The notes: generated by a model not told the origin, from the letters alone. 64,000 nucleotides of DNA from Defluviitaleaceae bacterium (GCA_009777845.1 WRLD01000001.1:1-64000); one strand, 5' to 3'. Counted from the stretch's first letter, positions 8,289 to 17,990 are shown. Numbers and translations: made by a program.

Positions 8289-9383
8289 TCAATACTTCCC
8301 AAAATCCCGAGAATCATATATATGTGCCGACGATGGCGCGGACACCTTTATGCTTTTAATCACAGGGGCAGTGCCGTCAGTTTTTTTCGCACTGTCAATT
8401 TTTTTCGCACCGTCATCTTTTTTCACACTATCAGCCTTTTTCACGCCACTGGCTACCGCCCTAAGCGTAGGCCTTTCGCTTTGGCTTACTTGGCTTACTT
8501 GACTTACAACCGCCTTAGGCTTAAAAAACGAAGTCCGAGGGCTTACATCTGCAACAATCCGCCCGCGCGCCGCCCTCTCGGCCTCGCGCCGCGCTGTGGC
8601 GGCTTCGTTTCTTGCCGTAGTGGCTTCATGCCGCGCGTTGTTTGCTTCCTCGCGCGCTTTTTCGGCTTCTTCCCTCGCAGTCCTTAGCTGTGTCCGCGCT
8701 TCCTCGGCTTCCGCGCTCGCTTTTTCCGCCACGCTTGCCGCGTCGCGTAGCTCGCGCCCCATTGCCTCTAGCTTCTTGCGTAGCTCCTGTACCGCCGTCC
8801 CCGCCTCCGCAAATTTGTAAGAATATGGCAGGGAAAAATCGTCCTTGGCTAACGCGCGCAGGGCTTCAGTTATTGTCGCCGCCGCCGCCGTGCAGTCCGT
8901 GACTAGGCTGTTTACGCCCTTTACCATGTCGCGGTAATTGCCCGAATACTGCCGTTCGTCTACTAGCTCGCCATTGTCAAGCCCGCGCCGCGAAAGGGCT
9001 TCCATGTCCTTTGTCAAAGCCCTCTGCACCGTCATAAGCTGCGCCAACGCCTCGCCGATTTGCCCTAGCTCCGAGGACGAATCAGTAAGCATTGCGGAAA
9101 AATTGCCCTCGGCAATCGCCGACACAGCTGTGGTAAGCTGCGCGGCTTCGTTTTTTATTTCCGCCGTCCACGCCGTTGCCGTTGAGTTAATTGTAATGTA
9201 ACCGACTAGAACGACCGCGGAAGCGACCGCAAGCCCGATAACTAGCCCCAGAGCTAGCCCCATTTCCATTTCCGCCAAAATAAAAGCCGCAAAAATCGAC
9301 ACAATAGAAGCAATAAACGCAAAAATAGCCCCATGTGCCGCAAGGCGTTTGATTTTTTGCTCAATTGAGGAATGATTTTCCAT
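8289..9383 (-). CDS. Membrane HAMP/coiled-coil protein related to methyl-accepting proteins
   Basis: The 364-residue protein has two membrane segments (about residues 15-38 and 42-65) with almost no outer loop, a HAMP-like region (AIAEGNFSAMLTDSSSELGQIGEAL), and a second HAMP-like stretch with ALAKDDFSLPYSYKF. A long Ala/Glu/Arg coiled coil spans about 195-275. The C-terminus has KKxDS repeats and ends YDSRDFGKY, a tail I associate with some clostridial chemoreceptors. The receptor signalling hairpin is absent, so it is probably not a working chemoreceptor. It lies 10 bases after the GH18 gene and probably shares its transcript. Confidence 0.65.
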   Translation of the reverse strand: MENHSSIEQKIKRLAAHGAIFAFIASIVSIFAAFILAEMEMGLALGLVIGLAVASAVVLVGYITINSTATAWTAEIKNEAAQLTTAVSAIAEGNFSAMLTDSSSELGQIGEALAQLMTVQRALTKDMEALSRRGLDNGELVDERQYSGNYRDMVKGVNSLVTDCTAAAATITEALRALAKDDFSLPYSYKFAEAGTAVQELRKKLEAMGRELRDAASVAEKASAEAEEARTQLRTAREEAEKAREEANNARHEATTARNEAATARREAERAARGRIVADVSPRTSFFKPKAVVSQVSQVSQSERPTLRAVASGVKKADSVKKDDGAKKIDSAKKTDGTAPVIKSIKVSAPSSAHIYDSRDFGKY

Positions 9384-9392
9384 TATACCCCC

Positions 9393-11195
9393 CTAAAAAT
9401 ATTTCGCCAAAATTTCCCAGAACTCGTCTATAGCAAACATACGATTCCAACTTGCTACGCCAGCCAAATTGTAGCCGCTAAAAATGTTAATTTTTTCCTG
9501 CATGGAGCGCGCATCCTCTAGCCACACCTGGAAAACCACGCTTTCCCCCTCGTGGTACGCCGAAGCCTCGCCAAAATACACGCCGTTGATTTCGTCCCAT
9601 TGCCATGTGCCGCCATGCTCCTCAAAGAACGCCCGCGTGGTATTTGTGCCAATCGCGCGGAAATGCGTAACCTCGCCTGTGGCGGGAACGGTACGCCAAA
9701 CGCGGTTATAAAACGGCACGCCCAGAATAAGCCTGTCCTGCGGAACTTCCAACAACATATTTTCCACGCCGCGCAAAACAAAGGGCAGGGAGGCGTTCGG
9801 GCCTGCATCGGGGGAGGTCGCCCAGTGTTCATCATATGCCATAACCATAACAAAATCCACTGTTTTGGCAATTAAATCGCGCCTGTAGAAATCTGTCGCG
9901 GCAATGGGAACCTTTACCGCCGCGGAAAGCACTATGCCGCGTTGCCGCATAGGAATCGCAAGCTCTCGCAGGAATTGTATTTTGTACAAGCCCTCCGCGG
10001 CGGAAAGATGCTCAAAGTCTATGTTTATTCCGTCCAATTCGTACGCCTCGGCAAACGCAACGAGCTGTTCAATAACAGCGCGGCGGGCTTCCCTGCTTGT
10101 TAGCATTAGGCGGCTCTGCGTGTACCACACGTCAAAAACCATGGGCCACACCAACACGCCCTGCGAATGCGCCCAGTCTACATACGCCTTGCTTGCCACA
10201 GAATCTAAGCCAGTGCCGTCCTCGTTTATGCGAAACCACATAGGCGCGACAGCCGTAAGGCTAGAGTGCAAGGGCGTTTGCATAAGCGAAGCATTAGCAT
10301 CTACGTGATACACCGCTTCCCAAGTGACATTGATAGGCATGTCGCCCTGCCAAATTTTGGCGTGATGTACGCCATTGTTAATATAATCGCCCAAAAGCCA
10401 CTCGCGCTCTATGCCTTGCAGGGGCGGCGCGGTGTCTAGGTCGCGTATATTTGTGTAGTGCATGTAGCCCAACAGCCCGTCCATTGTACGCACGCGTACA
10501 TAGTCGCGGTTGTCCTCGTTTTCGCTATTGTCAAATTCGCCTGGGAAAACGACAATTTCGTCGCCCTCGTTTAGCCTCGCCGTTATTTGTCTGCTTGCCG
10601 CGCCATAGTGTACGGCGGCGTTTTGCGAAGAAATGCGCGCCATTGTTTGCGGCTCGTCCGCAGAGGTAACGATTACGATATTGTTCGCCTGCTCTAGCCG
10701 CACAATGAGCGGATACAGCGTTTGCAACAAGGAAGCCGCCATATAAAGCTCGCCGTTTCTCTCAAAAACAGGCGTAGCGAGCGGCTTATACACGCCGTTA
10801 TGCAAATAAAATTCGCTGTCCAGCGAAAATTCCAGCATATCGCTAAGCGTAGAAATAAACAGCGCCTCGGCGTATTCGTCCCAAAAAATAAACGGGTCGA
10901 TATTGTTTTTCACAAAGCTGACCGCCAAATAAACCTGCGGCTCTGTGCCGCCAAGCTCGACAATAGGCACAGCCTCACGCCGCAGCCACTGGCTATCAAA
11001 AATCAACTGCGGCACAGACGCGTCTAAGGAATAATGCTCGTGAAATTCCACGATTACATTTCCGCGCCCTAGTCCGCCAAAGGCCTCTCGCACATAGGGC
11101 ATAACAACACGCAAAAATAACACCGCTACCCCAAACAAGAGGAGCAGTGTTATTATGGTGTTTATTAGTAGTTTTTTTAGATGTGTGGGTTTCAT
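9393..11195 (-). CDS. Membrane-anchored GH18-type hydrolase
   Basis: The 600-residue protein has one N-terminal membrane anchor (residues ~8-30), a middle region with an SH3b-like part (ITARLNEGDEIVVFPGEF), and a C-terminal GH18 barrel. The catalytic motif is LDGINIDFEHL around residues 385-395, with the acid glutamate at its end; the barrel continues with DFVMVMAYDEHW and DRLILGVPFYNRVW. Relatives of this layout cut peptidoglycan or spore cortex sugars (YdhD/SleL type) rather than chitin. I chose the ATG at 11195; a GTG at 11207 overlaps the ribosome site AAAGGTG. Confidence 0.8.
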   Translation of the reverse strand: MKPTHLKKLLINTIITLLLLFGVAVLFLRVVMPYVREAFGGLGRGNVIVEFHEHYSLDASVPQLIFDSQWLRREAVPIVELGGTEPQVYLAVSFVKNNIDPFIFWDEYAEALFISTLSDMLEFSLDSEFYLHNGVYKPLATPVFERNGELYMAASLLQTLYPLIVRLEQANNIVIVTSADEPQTMARISSQNAAVHYGAASRQITARLNEGDEIVVFPGEFDNSENEDNRDYVRVRTMDGLLGYMHYTNIRDLDTAPPLQGIEREWLLGDYINNGVHHAKIWQGDMPINVTWEAVYHVDANASLMQTPLHSSLTAVAPMWFRINEDGTGLDSVASKAYVDWAHSQGVLVWPMVFDVWYTQSRLMLTSREARRAVIEQLVAFAEAYELDGINIDFEHLSAAEGLYKIQFLRELAIPMRQRGIVLSAAVKVPIAATDFYRRDLIAKTVDFVMVMAYDEHWATSPDAGPNASLPFVLRGVENMLLEVPQDRLILGVPFYNRVWRTVPATGEVTHFRAIGTNTTRAFFEEHGGTWQWDEINGVYFGEASAYHEGESVVFQVWLEDARSMQEKINIFSGYNLAGVASWNRMFAIDEFWEILAKYF

Positions 11196-11210
11196 GGGAA
11201 TTAACACCTT

Positions 11211-11260
11211 TCACGGCTCGGGAGTTATTGCTTTTGTCAGCATTGTAATACCTCGCATAT
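11211..11260. repeat. Vestige of a third copy of a tandem duplication
   Basis: TCACGGCTCGGGAGTTATTGC, the 3' end of the small membrane gene, recurs here 50 bases from the copy at 11260. It is followed by a segment matching 11958-11986, the start of the partial C-terminal gene. The arrangement is what remains if most of a third ~726-base unit was deleted. Confidence 0.6.
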
Positions 11261-11721
11261 CACGGCTCGGGAGTTATTGCGAATGTTCTCGCGAATAGGT
11301 AAAACTTGTCAATAATTACCCCAATGTCGGCTTCTGCCCAAAATTCGGGGGGTATGTCGTAAAACATTCGGATATAATCCATATCGTAGAGCATGGCATC
11401 ATGTTGGGCTTGGTCTATTATATACCAGTCGAGCATTATTTCGAGTATTAGCGTGGAAGATGGCTCGTCACGTAACCAATCCATACGGTCTATTATATAT
11501 TGTGTGCGTTCGTCCCTTCCCGTTGAGGGTTGAGGGGCAACCAAGGTATAGATTGACAATATAATAAACCACGCTACAAATATTATCAGTGCCAGTATAC
11601 GCCACGGTATTTTGTCTGTAATGGTTGCTCTACCAATCCACAAATCCCTATGTTTATTTATCCAAGCTGCATATAGTGTTACTCCAGTCGCAAGCAACGC
11701 TCCCCAGATTATCCGCTCCAT
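11260..11721 (-). CDS. Small two-TM protein, duplicate copy
   Basis: A 153-residue protein of unknown function with two N-terminal hydrophobic segments and a cytoplasmic or surface helix region (SSTLILEIMLDW, IDQAQHDAML, PPEFWAEA). It is a clear paralogue of the protein at 11986-12453, sharing the last ten residues LFARTFAITP-EP and most of the middle. Its ATG overlaps the stop of the preceding partial gene (TAATG). It arose by a tandem duplication with a 726-base offset. Confidence 0.7.
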   Translation of the reverse strand: MERIIWGALLATGVTLYAAWINKHRDLWIGRATITDKIPWRILALIIFVAWFIILSIYTLVAPQPSTGRDERTQYIIDRMDWLRDEPSSTLILEIMLDWYIIDQAQHDAMLYDMDYIRMFYDIPPEFWAEADIGVIIDKFYLFARTFAITPEP

Positions 11722-11969
11722 TATTGTACCATACTTTCCGCATAACTAGCCCATTTTGCTATTATGTCGGGTGGTTCGTAGGTTTCCGCTCCTTGTGACA
11801 TAGCAACCATAAATGGGGGCGACCACCTTGAGGACAGTGGACTGCTAGACATATCCATAGAAGCCATAAGCCTAAGAGCGTGACGACCGTCAAATGTGTA
11901 TCGCAGAACTAGCCACCTAACGTACTGATACGTATTTGAGTAAAAATTGAACGCAAATTTTGTCAGCAT
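11721..11969 (-). CDS. Duplicated C-terminal fragment of the dockerin protein
   Basis: This 82-residue frame repeats the last ~80 residues of the protein at 12453-14312, from MLTKFAFNFYSNTYQ to KWASYAESMVQ, with only a handful of substitutions. It has its own ATG at 11969 with GAGGT upstream, so it may be translated. It has lost the signal peptide and dockerin and is best seen as a relic of the tandem duplication, though the reading frame has been kept. Confidence 0.65.
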   Translation of the reverse strand: MLTKFAFNFYSNTYQYVRWLVLRYTFDGRHALRLMASMDMSSSPLSSRWSPPFMVAMSQGAETYEPPDIIAKWASYAESMVQ

Positions 11970-11985
11970 TGTAATACCTCGCATA

Positions 11986-12453
11986 TCACGGCTCGGGAGT
12001 TATTGCGAATGTTCTCGCGAATAGATTAAATTTGTCCATAAGCTCCCCAACATGGGCTTCCGCCCAAAATTCGGGGGGTACAGCTCTAACCATGCTAACA
12101 AATTCCAAATCGTAGAGCATGGCATCATGTTGGGCTTGGTCTATTACGAGCCAATCGAGCATTACCTCTAGTATTAGAGTTGACGAGGGATTGTCGCGTA
12201 ATCTGTCTATGCGTTCTAGTACATATTGTGTGCGTTCGGACATCTCTGGTGGTGAGGGGGGATTTATCCTTGTATGGACTGATAATGCAATAAACAACCC
12301 CACAAATATCATAGGTGACAGTATATACCATGGTATTCTGTCCGTAAAAAATTCCATTCCTCGCTGATGGGCTTTAAGTTTAGCTATCCAAGCACTGAAG
12401 TGTATTATGGGTGTCAGCATTAAAGAACCCAAGAATATTTCCCTAATCCCCAT
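11986..12453 (-). CDS. Small two-TM protein, parental copy
   Basis: A 155-residue protein of unknown function: two N-terminal hydrophobic segments (residues ~5-22 and ~42-62), then a charged helical tail with SSTLILEVMLDWLVIDQAQHD. It begins in a TAATG overlap with the dockerin-protein gene, so the two are translationally coupled and may work together, for example as a membrane partner for the exported protein. I do not recognise the family. Confidence 0.7.
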   Translation of the reverse strand: MGIREIFLGSLMLTPIIHFSAWIAKLKAHQRGMEFFTDRIPWYILSPMIFVGLFIALSVHTRINPPSPPEMSERTQYVLERIDRLRDNPSSTLILEVMLDWLVIDQAQHDAMLYDLEFVSMVRAVPPEFWAEAHVGELMDKFNLFARTFAITPEP

Positions 12454-14312
12454 TATTGCACCATACTTTCCGCATAACTAGCCCATTTTGCTATTATATC
12501 GGGCGGCTCGTAGGTTTTCGCTCCTTGTGACATAGCAACCATAAATGGGGGCGACCACCTTGAGGACAGCGGAACGCTAGACATATCCATAGAAGCCATA
12601 AGCCTAAGCGCATGACGGCTAGAAAATGTGTATCGCAGAACTAGCCACCTAACGTGCTGATACGTATTTGAGTAAAAATTGAACGCAAATTTTGTCAGCA
12701 TTGCGCCAATAGCAAGGGGAGTAACCCCAATAGTACCCGTTAAAAGATAGGAGGCGAGAATTGTGGTTAGACTAGAAGCTACCGACTCCAGTGTTGGACG
12801 GCTCGGGAACAGCTCCGCAAAGTTTGGGTCTATTACTATTCTGTCGAATAAATCGGAAAGTCTTTCCGCCGCATTGTCAGAGGGATTGCCGAATACGTCA
12901 GCAAGTATTCCTGTTGCTATCGTTAGAGCTTGCCCTGCGTTTGTTCCCGCTTCTTCTAAAAGCCTTAATACCCCCATTTGATAGCCAAGTGTGGCGATTT
13001 CCGTGTCAAATTGCCCTAACCCTAGGCTTTTATTACCTTTAAAAAGGTCATTTGTCGTTTCCCACGCCGAAACAGCATAATCTGCCATATCGCCGATACT
13101 GCCTATGGTTTCCGCTATCCCTGTATGGTCAATATACAGCCTATAATTTTGCCTGTCTGTATTTGTCATCCAGTTTGTTAATAAAACATTTACCATAGAG
13201 GGGCCATTAAGCAACGCGCCTATATTGCCTGTTTCCCAATAAGGACTACTTACATCAATATAATGTGCCACAAACATATACTCCGCTTCCTCGGCTAGAT
13301 TAAGATGTGGTTGGCGGTTTACGGAGTTTGTAGCCATGTGTATGGAATGTTCAAGCACTGCTGACTTGGCGTAATCGTAGTCATTAGGGCCGCCCAAGAA
13401 CATGGCGTATACCTTTTCGTCGTCATTTTCGCCCTCGCCAAATGCCTTTATAACGGCATTTTCGCTAAACGCTTCTATTTCTCCGCTTTCGTTAAACGCA
13501 CTCAAAATCTGGTCGATTATATGCCACCTAGCCTCGTTTACTAGGCTTTCCGACACTTGCCAATCGGAAAGCATGTCAAATTTTGGCTGTAGGTTTAAGC
13601 CTAGGTTGTCTTGTACATAGCCGTCAACATCATTGAAATAAAACTGCCATGTAGCGTATTCGCGCAGGGTTGCTTCGGAAATAGCAAGCTCGTCTAACGT
13701 CACCATTAGCACCATTGCACCGCCGTCATGCTCAAAGGTAAACAGCGGCGAGTTGTAAAACATGTTTTCCCAGCGGACGGTAAACCTTACCGCGCTTCCG
13801 TCTGGTATGTCTAAGGTGAGTACGCCTGTTTGTATATGGCGGACGGTTTTTACTCCGTCTATAAAAATTTCGACCATTGCTTTATAGACTGGCTCGCCTT
13901 GTAGGTCAACTGGCAGGATTGTTAAGGCGTTATATCTTATACCTAGCGGAACAAGCGAAATATCGTTCAGCAAGGCTTTAAGCAAGAGGCGCACGTCATC
14001 TTCTGACAAATTACCGCTTCCAGTTACATTTGCCGCGCGTAGGTCTACGTTCTCGTTCTGTTGCTCGCCTAATGCGGCGCGAGCTATCACTACCATGTCG
14101 CGAGATGCAAGCCAGCCGTCCTGGTCGGCATCGCCAAATAAGATAGGGAAGCCGTCAAATGCAGTGGCTACAAGCTGTCCGTCTTGGTCGGTATAGCCAA
14201 ACAAAACAGGCAGGTCTGCGAATACTGGTTGCGTTGCCACGAACGCAAGGGCGGTGAAAATTAGTATTGTGCTTGCTAATAAGTTCTTTAGTTTTTGCTT
14301 TACTGTAGGCAT
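12453..14312 (-). CDS. Exported protein with an N-terminal dockerin-like module
   Basis: The 619-residue protein begins with a signal peptide ending near VFADLP. Residues ~45-110 form a dockerin-like pair: FGDADQDGWLASRDMVVIAR and ANVTGSGNLSEDDVRLLLKA, the second with poorer calcium ligands. The rest is unrecognised, with no catalytic motif found; a glycine/alanine-rich hydrophobic stretch lies near residues 525-555. The ATG at 14312 follows AAAAGGGGA. An upstream open extension is family A repeat sequence and is rejected. A cohesin-binding role is inferred from the dockerin alone. Confidence 0.7.
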   Translation of the reverse strand: MPTVKQKLKNLLASTILIFTALAFVATQPVFADLPVLFGYTDQDGQLVATAFDGFPILFGDADQDGWLASRDMVVIARAALGEQQNENVDLRAANVTGSGNLSEDDVRLLLKALLNDISLVPLGIRYNALTILPVDLQGEPVYKAMVEIFIDGVKTVRHIQTGVLTLDIPDGSAVRFTVRWENMFYNSPLFTFEHDGGAMVLMVTLDELAISEATLREYATWQFYFNDVDGYVQDNLGLNLQPKFDMLSDWQVSESLVNEARWHIIDQILSAFNESGEIEAFSENAVIKAFGEGENDDEKVYAMFLGGPNDYDYAKSAVLEHSIHMATNSVNRQPHLNLAEEAEYMFVAHYIDVSSPYWETGNIGALLNGPSMVNVLLTNWMTNTDRQNYRLYIDHTGIAETIGSIGDMADYAVSAWETTNDLFKGNKSLGLGQFDTEIATLGYQMGVLRLLEEAGTNAGQALTIATGILADVFGNPSDNAAERLSDLFDRIVIDPNFAELFPSRPTLESVASSLTTILASYLLTGTIGVTPLAIGAMLTKFAFNFYSNTYQHVRWLVLRYTFSSRHALRLMASMDMSSVPLSSRWSPPFMVAMSQGAKTYEPPDIIAKWASYAESMVQ

Positions 14313-14363
14313 AGCTATATCCCCTTTTACTACATATATTATGGAACGGCAATGACATTTGGT

Positions 14364-14527
14364 AAAACACGGATTTAACGGATTTTCGCAGATTTGGCGG
14401 ATTCGTTCGTGGAAAGAATCCGTGTAATCCGTAAAATCCGTGTTAAATATGAATAGAATCGTTGCTGCTCTATTTGTGAAACACGGATTTAACGGATTTT
14501 CGCGGATTTGGCGGATTCGTTCGCGGG
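14364..14527. repeat. Family A repeats, two copies
   Basis: One near-complete inverted copy (14364-14448) and one half copy (14478-14527) of CGGATTTA units separate the dockerin-protein gene from glycogen phosphorylase. On the minus strand both are open and would read RIRQIRENPLNPC, the same peptide that is actually translated inside the ECF fusion protein. Confidence 0.8.
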
Positions 14528-14571
14528 AAATTCTCAATGTCGGCAGGTGCAGGGGAAAGCAGCCGACCCTA

Positions 14572-17031
14572 TTACTTCACCTTTATAGCCTTCAATTTCC
14601 ATATCTCGTCCGCGTATTCCTTGATTGTGCGGTCGCTGGAAAACTTACCCGAGCAAGCGGTATTCATTATTGCCATTTTTGCCCAGCGGGCAGGGTCTTT
14701 GTAGGCGAGGTCTACTTGCTCCTGCGCCTTTTTGTATGCGGCGAAGTCTTGCAAGACGTAGTATTCGTCCGCTCTTGCGCCGCCGTAGCCGTTAAGCATA
14801 GCATCGTAGATTTCGCGGAATAGATTATGGTCGGGGTCTAGCGTTCCGTTAATCAGGGTCGTGAGTACGTTACGGATATTGAAGTCCATATTGTACAAGT
14901 CCCACGGCGCATAATTGCCAGATACTGACAGCGCGTGTACCTGCTCGGCGGTCATTCCGAAGATAAAGATATTGTCCGAGCCGACTTCCTCCTGCATTTC
15001 TACGTTCGCGCCGTCTAGCGTGCCTATTGTCACTGCGCCGTTAATCATAAATTTCATGTTGCCCGTACCGCTTGCTTCCTTGCCAGCGGTAGAAATTTGT
15101 TCGCTGACATCGGCGGCGGGTACTAGCTTTTCGGCGAGCGAAACGCGGTAGTTGGGAAGGAACAGCACCTTCAAACGCCCGTCGATAGCAGGGTCGTTGT
15201 TCACAAGCTCCGCCACGGAGTTGATTAGCTTGATAATGAGCTTGGCGCGGTGGTAGCTTGCCGCCGCTTTGGCGGAGAACATGTACGTACGCGGCCAAAA
15301 ATCTACGCCAGGGTTCATTTTTAGCATATTGTACATGTCTATGATGTGGAAAACGCAGAGCAGCTGGCGTTTGTACTCGTGCAGGCGTTTTACTTGAATA
15401 TCAAAAATCGAGTCGGGGTCTACGCCTATACCGTATTCACTGCGGAAATAATTGGAAAGCGCGACCTTGTTATTGTGCTTCACGCCCATAAATTCCGCTT
15501 GGAAAGCCGAATCGGAGGCGAGCGGCTTTAGCTTGGAAAGCTGTGAAAGGTCGGAAATCCATTTTTCGTTTCCTGTGCTTTTTGTAATTAGACTGGAAAG
15601 CCCGGGGTTACATTTCGCGAGCCAACGGCGCGGCGTAACGCCGTTTGTTTTGGCGTTAAATTTTTCGGGATAAATTTCGTAGAAGTCTTTAAGCTCTATT
15701 TTTTTCAAAATGTCCGTGTGAATTTCTGCCACGCCGTTTACGGAATGGCTTCCCACTATGGCGAGGTGTGCCATGCGAACTAGGCCGTCCGCACAAATTG
15801 CCATTTTGCGTATTTTTTCGGGGTCGTTGCCGTACCATTCGACAAGGTTTGCACAGAAACGCCTGTTTACTTCTTCCACTATCATGTAAATACGCGGCAG
15901 CAAGCGGCTAAATATTTCCACAGGCCATTTTTCCAACGCCTCGCTTAAAATGGTATGGTTCGTGTACGCGCATGTTTTGCGTGTAATTTCCCATGCCTCG
16001 TCCCACGGAATGTAATAAACGTCAAGCAAAACGCGCATTAGCTCCGCCACGGAAAGCGTGGGGTGCGTGTCGTTTAGCTGAAACTGCACGTAATCGGACA
16101 GCTTGGAAAAATCGTTGCCGTGGCGTTGTTCAAACTGCTCCAGTACGCGCTGAATGGTAGCCGAAACAAAGAAATACTGCTGGCGTAGGCGCAGCTCCTT
16201 GCCCGAAACATGGTCGTCCGCAGGGTACAAAACAGATGAAAGGCTTTTCGCCAAATTTTGTTCGCCCACGGCGCGTTCGTACTGTCCTTGGTTAAACGAT
16301 TGCAGGTCGAAGCGGTTCAAAGGCTCTGCGTCCCACAGGCGTAAGGTGTTTACCATTTTTGTGTTATAGCCAATTACTGGATAATCGTAGGGTACTGCCA
16401 TTACGCTTTGATAGTCCTCTAGGTCAAAGTGATAGTCGCCGCTGTCGTTTTTTATGGCTACCACGCGCCCGCCGAATTTTATTTCGCGTGCGTATTCGTC
16501 GCGCCTAATTCCCCAAGGGTCGCCGTGCTTTAGCCAATCGTCAGGCTTTTCCACTTGTCTGCCGTTTTCGATATGCTGTTCAAAAATCCCAAAATGGTAT
16601 CTTATTCCACAACCATAGGCAGGATAACCAAGCGTAGACAGCGAGTCCAAGAAACACGCCGCCAATCTGCCTAAGCCGCCGTTGCCAAGCCCTGGGTCTG
16701 GCTCAGATTCCTCCGCTAGGTTAATATCAACGCCTAGCTCGTCCAGTGCTTCCTTTACCGTTTCGGTAAGCGAAAGGTTCAAAATAGCGTTGCCCATAAA
16801 CCTACCCATGAGAAACTCCATAGATAAGTAGTAGACGGTTTTCGCGCCGTCCTGTTCTAGCTGCGCGTGCGTGTTAATCCAGTTGTCGGAAATAGAATCT
16901 CTAATCGTCATAGCCACCGCGTTGTAAATCTGCGAATTGCTCGCCGTCGCAATTGTCTTGCGATACGTGGTGCGTAGATGTTCTATCACGCCTTCTTTTA
17001 TGTGTTTCTTTGTTAATGTTGCCTTTGGCAT
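14572..17031 (-). CDS. glgP: Glycogen/starch phosphorylase
   Basis: The 819-residue enzyme releases glucose-1-phosphate from alpha-1,4-glucan chains. The family is clear from the N-terminal VYYLSMEFLMGR, LGNGGLGRLAACFLDS, and the PLP-lysine site GTGNMKFMINGAVTIGTLDG. The length matches bacterial phosphorylases and it looks intact. I chose the ATG at 17031 (MPKATLTKK) with AAGGGGG upstream; a further in-frame ATG at 17091 lies in the AT-rich promoter. No other glycogen gene is beside it, so regulation seems independent. Confidence 0.95.
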   Translation of the reverse strand: MPKATLTKKHIKEGVIEHLRTTYRKTIATASNSQIYNAVAMTIRDSISDNWINTHAQLEQDGAKTVYYLSMEFLMGRFMGNAILNLSLTETVKEALDELGVDINLAEESEPDPGLGNGGLGRLAACFLDSLSTLGYPAYGCGIRYHFGIFEQHIENGRQVEKPDDWLKHGDPWGIRRDEYAREIKFGGRVVAIKNDSGDYHFDLEDYQSVMAVPYDYPVIGYNTKMVNTLRLWDAEPLNRFDLQSFNQGQYERAVGEQNLAKSLSSVLYPADDHVSGKELRLRQQYFFVSATIQRVLEQFEQRHGNDFSKLSDYVQFQLNDTHPTLSVAELMRVLLDVYYIPWDEAWEITRKTCAYTNHTILSEALEKWPVEIFSRLLPRIYMIVEEVNRRFCANLVEWYGNDPEKIRKMAICADGLVRMAHLAIVGSHSVNGVAEIHTDILKKIELKDFYEIYPEKFNAKTNGVTPRRWLAKCNPGLSSLITKSTGNEKWISDLSQLSKLKPLASDSAFQAEFMGVKHNNKVALSNYFRSEYGIGVDPDSIFDIQVKRLHEYKRQLLCVFHIIDMYNMLKMNPGVDFWPRTYMFSAKAAASYHRAKLIIKLINSVAELVNNDPAIDGRLKVLFLPNYRVSLAEKLVPAADVSEQISTAGKEASGTGNMKFMINGAVTIGTLDGANVEMQEEVGSDNIFIFGMTAEQVHALSVSGNYAPWDLYNMDFNIRNVLTTLINGTLDPDHNLFREIYDAMLNGYGGARADEYYVLQDFAAYKKAQEQVDLAYKDPARWAKMAIMNTACSGKFSSDRTIKEYADEIWKLKAIKVK

Positions 17032-17071
17032 GGTTGATGCCCCCTTATTATATTTTTTTGCATACTTTTTT

Positions 17072-17077
17072 ATTATA
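17072..17077 (-). promoter_or_regulatory. Possible -10 box of glgP
   Basis: TATAAT occurs on the minus strand 41 bases before the glgP start, in an extended context TGTTATAAT. The -35 region is AT-rich without a clear match. Confidence 0.45.
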
Positions 17078-17091
17078 ACATAATAACACAA

Positions 17092-17540
17092 AAAAAGAAA
17101 AACATGTTGGGCTTTGTTTTTCTTTTCATGGCGATTTAATTGTAAATCCCCTTAGCCTGTTGATATTGTATAGCTATAGTAGGGACAGTCATTGTTATTG
17201 TGTGAATAAGTAGCTTGCGTAAACGTGTTAAGCTCTCGCAATGTGCATTTCCCCTCGTGCTGGTAAATACATTTGTGTGTGCAGTTAATATCCACCGAAG
17301 CCCACCTCTCCCTTTTTGCCTTGCGTGAGGTTAAACCTTGTGTGAAGTTAAAACTTACGTGAGGTTAAACCTTATGTGGAGTTAAAATTTACGTGAGGTT
17401 AGTATACTCTTTTTTAGAAAAAATATAGCTTGGGTGTAAGGCTATTGTTGGGTTTTGTGGGTTTTGTGGGTTTTGTGGGGTTTGTGGGGTTTGAGGGTTT
17501 ATACGGGTTTTTTGGGTTTGGTGGGTTTGGCTTGTGGGAA
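17092..17540. other. Gene-free spacer with small direct repeats
   Basis: No gene was found. From about 17322 to 17402 five degenerate copies of GTGAGGTTAAACCTT occur at ~20-base spacing. From 17450 to 17530 a GGGTTTTGTG low-complexity run appears. Neither encodes a plausible product. They could bind protein or be slippage products. Confidence 0.5.
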
Positions 17541-17632
17541 AATTCGAGTAAATCCGTGTTTCGTTGATTTGTAATGAACGCAGGAAAAAATCCGCGTAAA
17601 TCTGCGTAAATCCGCTAAATCCGTGTTTAATC
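17541..17632. repeat. Family A repeat, partial
   Basis: TAAATCCG-type units run from 17541 to 17632, mainly the right half of the family A inverted repeat, in the spacer between glgP and the STAND gene. Confidence 0.75.
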
Positions 17633-17726
17633 GCTTTTTGAAACCGTGGGAGTTATACGCTTTTGCCGTTCGTGCGTTTGTCGTGGGTTTAGGCTTAGCT
17701 TGGGCGTGGGCTTGATGACGGTTAAT

Positions 17727-17884
17727 TGTAGGGGGCGGATTTATCCGCCCCGAGGTTGCTACGTTGACCGCCTTACCTACGTACCACATTGTACCGCAAT
17801 TACCACGTACCAAATTGATTGGACGTAACCTGCCCTAAATTGACGAACGTGCGGGGGTCGGGACGGATAAATCCGTCCCCTGCA
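17727..17884. repeat. Family B palindromic repeat
   Basis: It begins TGTAGGGGGCGGATTTATCC and closes with GGATAAATCCGTCCCCTGCA. The core holds GTTGACCGCCTTACCTACG and GACGAACGTGCGGG. This variant has a longer core (158 bases) and is almost identical to the next copy at 17991. Confidence 0.85.
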
Positions 17885-17990
17885 AAAGCCATGATTCTGT
17901 TTTGACGGTGTTGTTTGTTGCGAATGGACGGACACTGTTGTATCGGGACGGACGGTAACGCAAAACCAAAACATGCGGCAATGCGGCGGA

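Noticed and set aside
8289-9383. Full chemoreceptor
   Set aside because: The conserved signalling hairpin of chemoreceptors is absent; only HAMP-like and coiled-coil parts are present.
11260-14312. CRISPR array suspected from repeated blocks
   Set aside because: The repeats are two 726-base gene copies, not short repeats with unique spacers. No array or cas gene was seen anywhere in the window.
12453-14537. Longer form of the dockerin protein starting upstream at 14537
   Set aside because: The extra 75 codons are family A repeat sequence without a ribosome site; a good site and a signal peptide occur at 14312.
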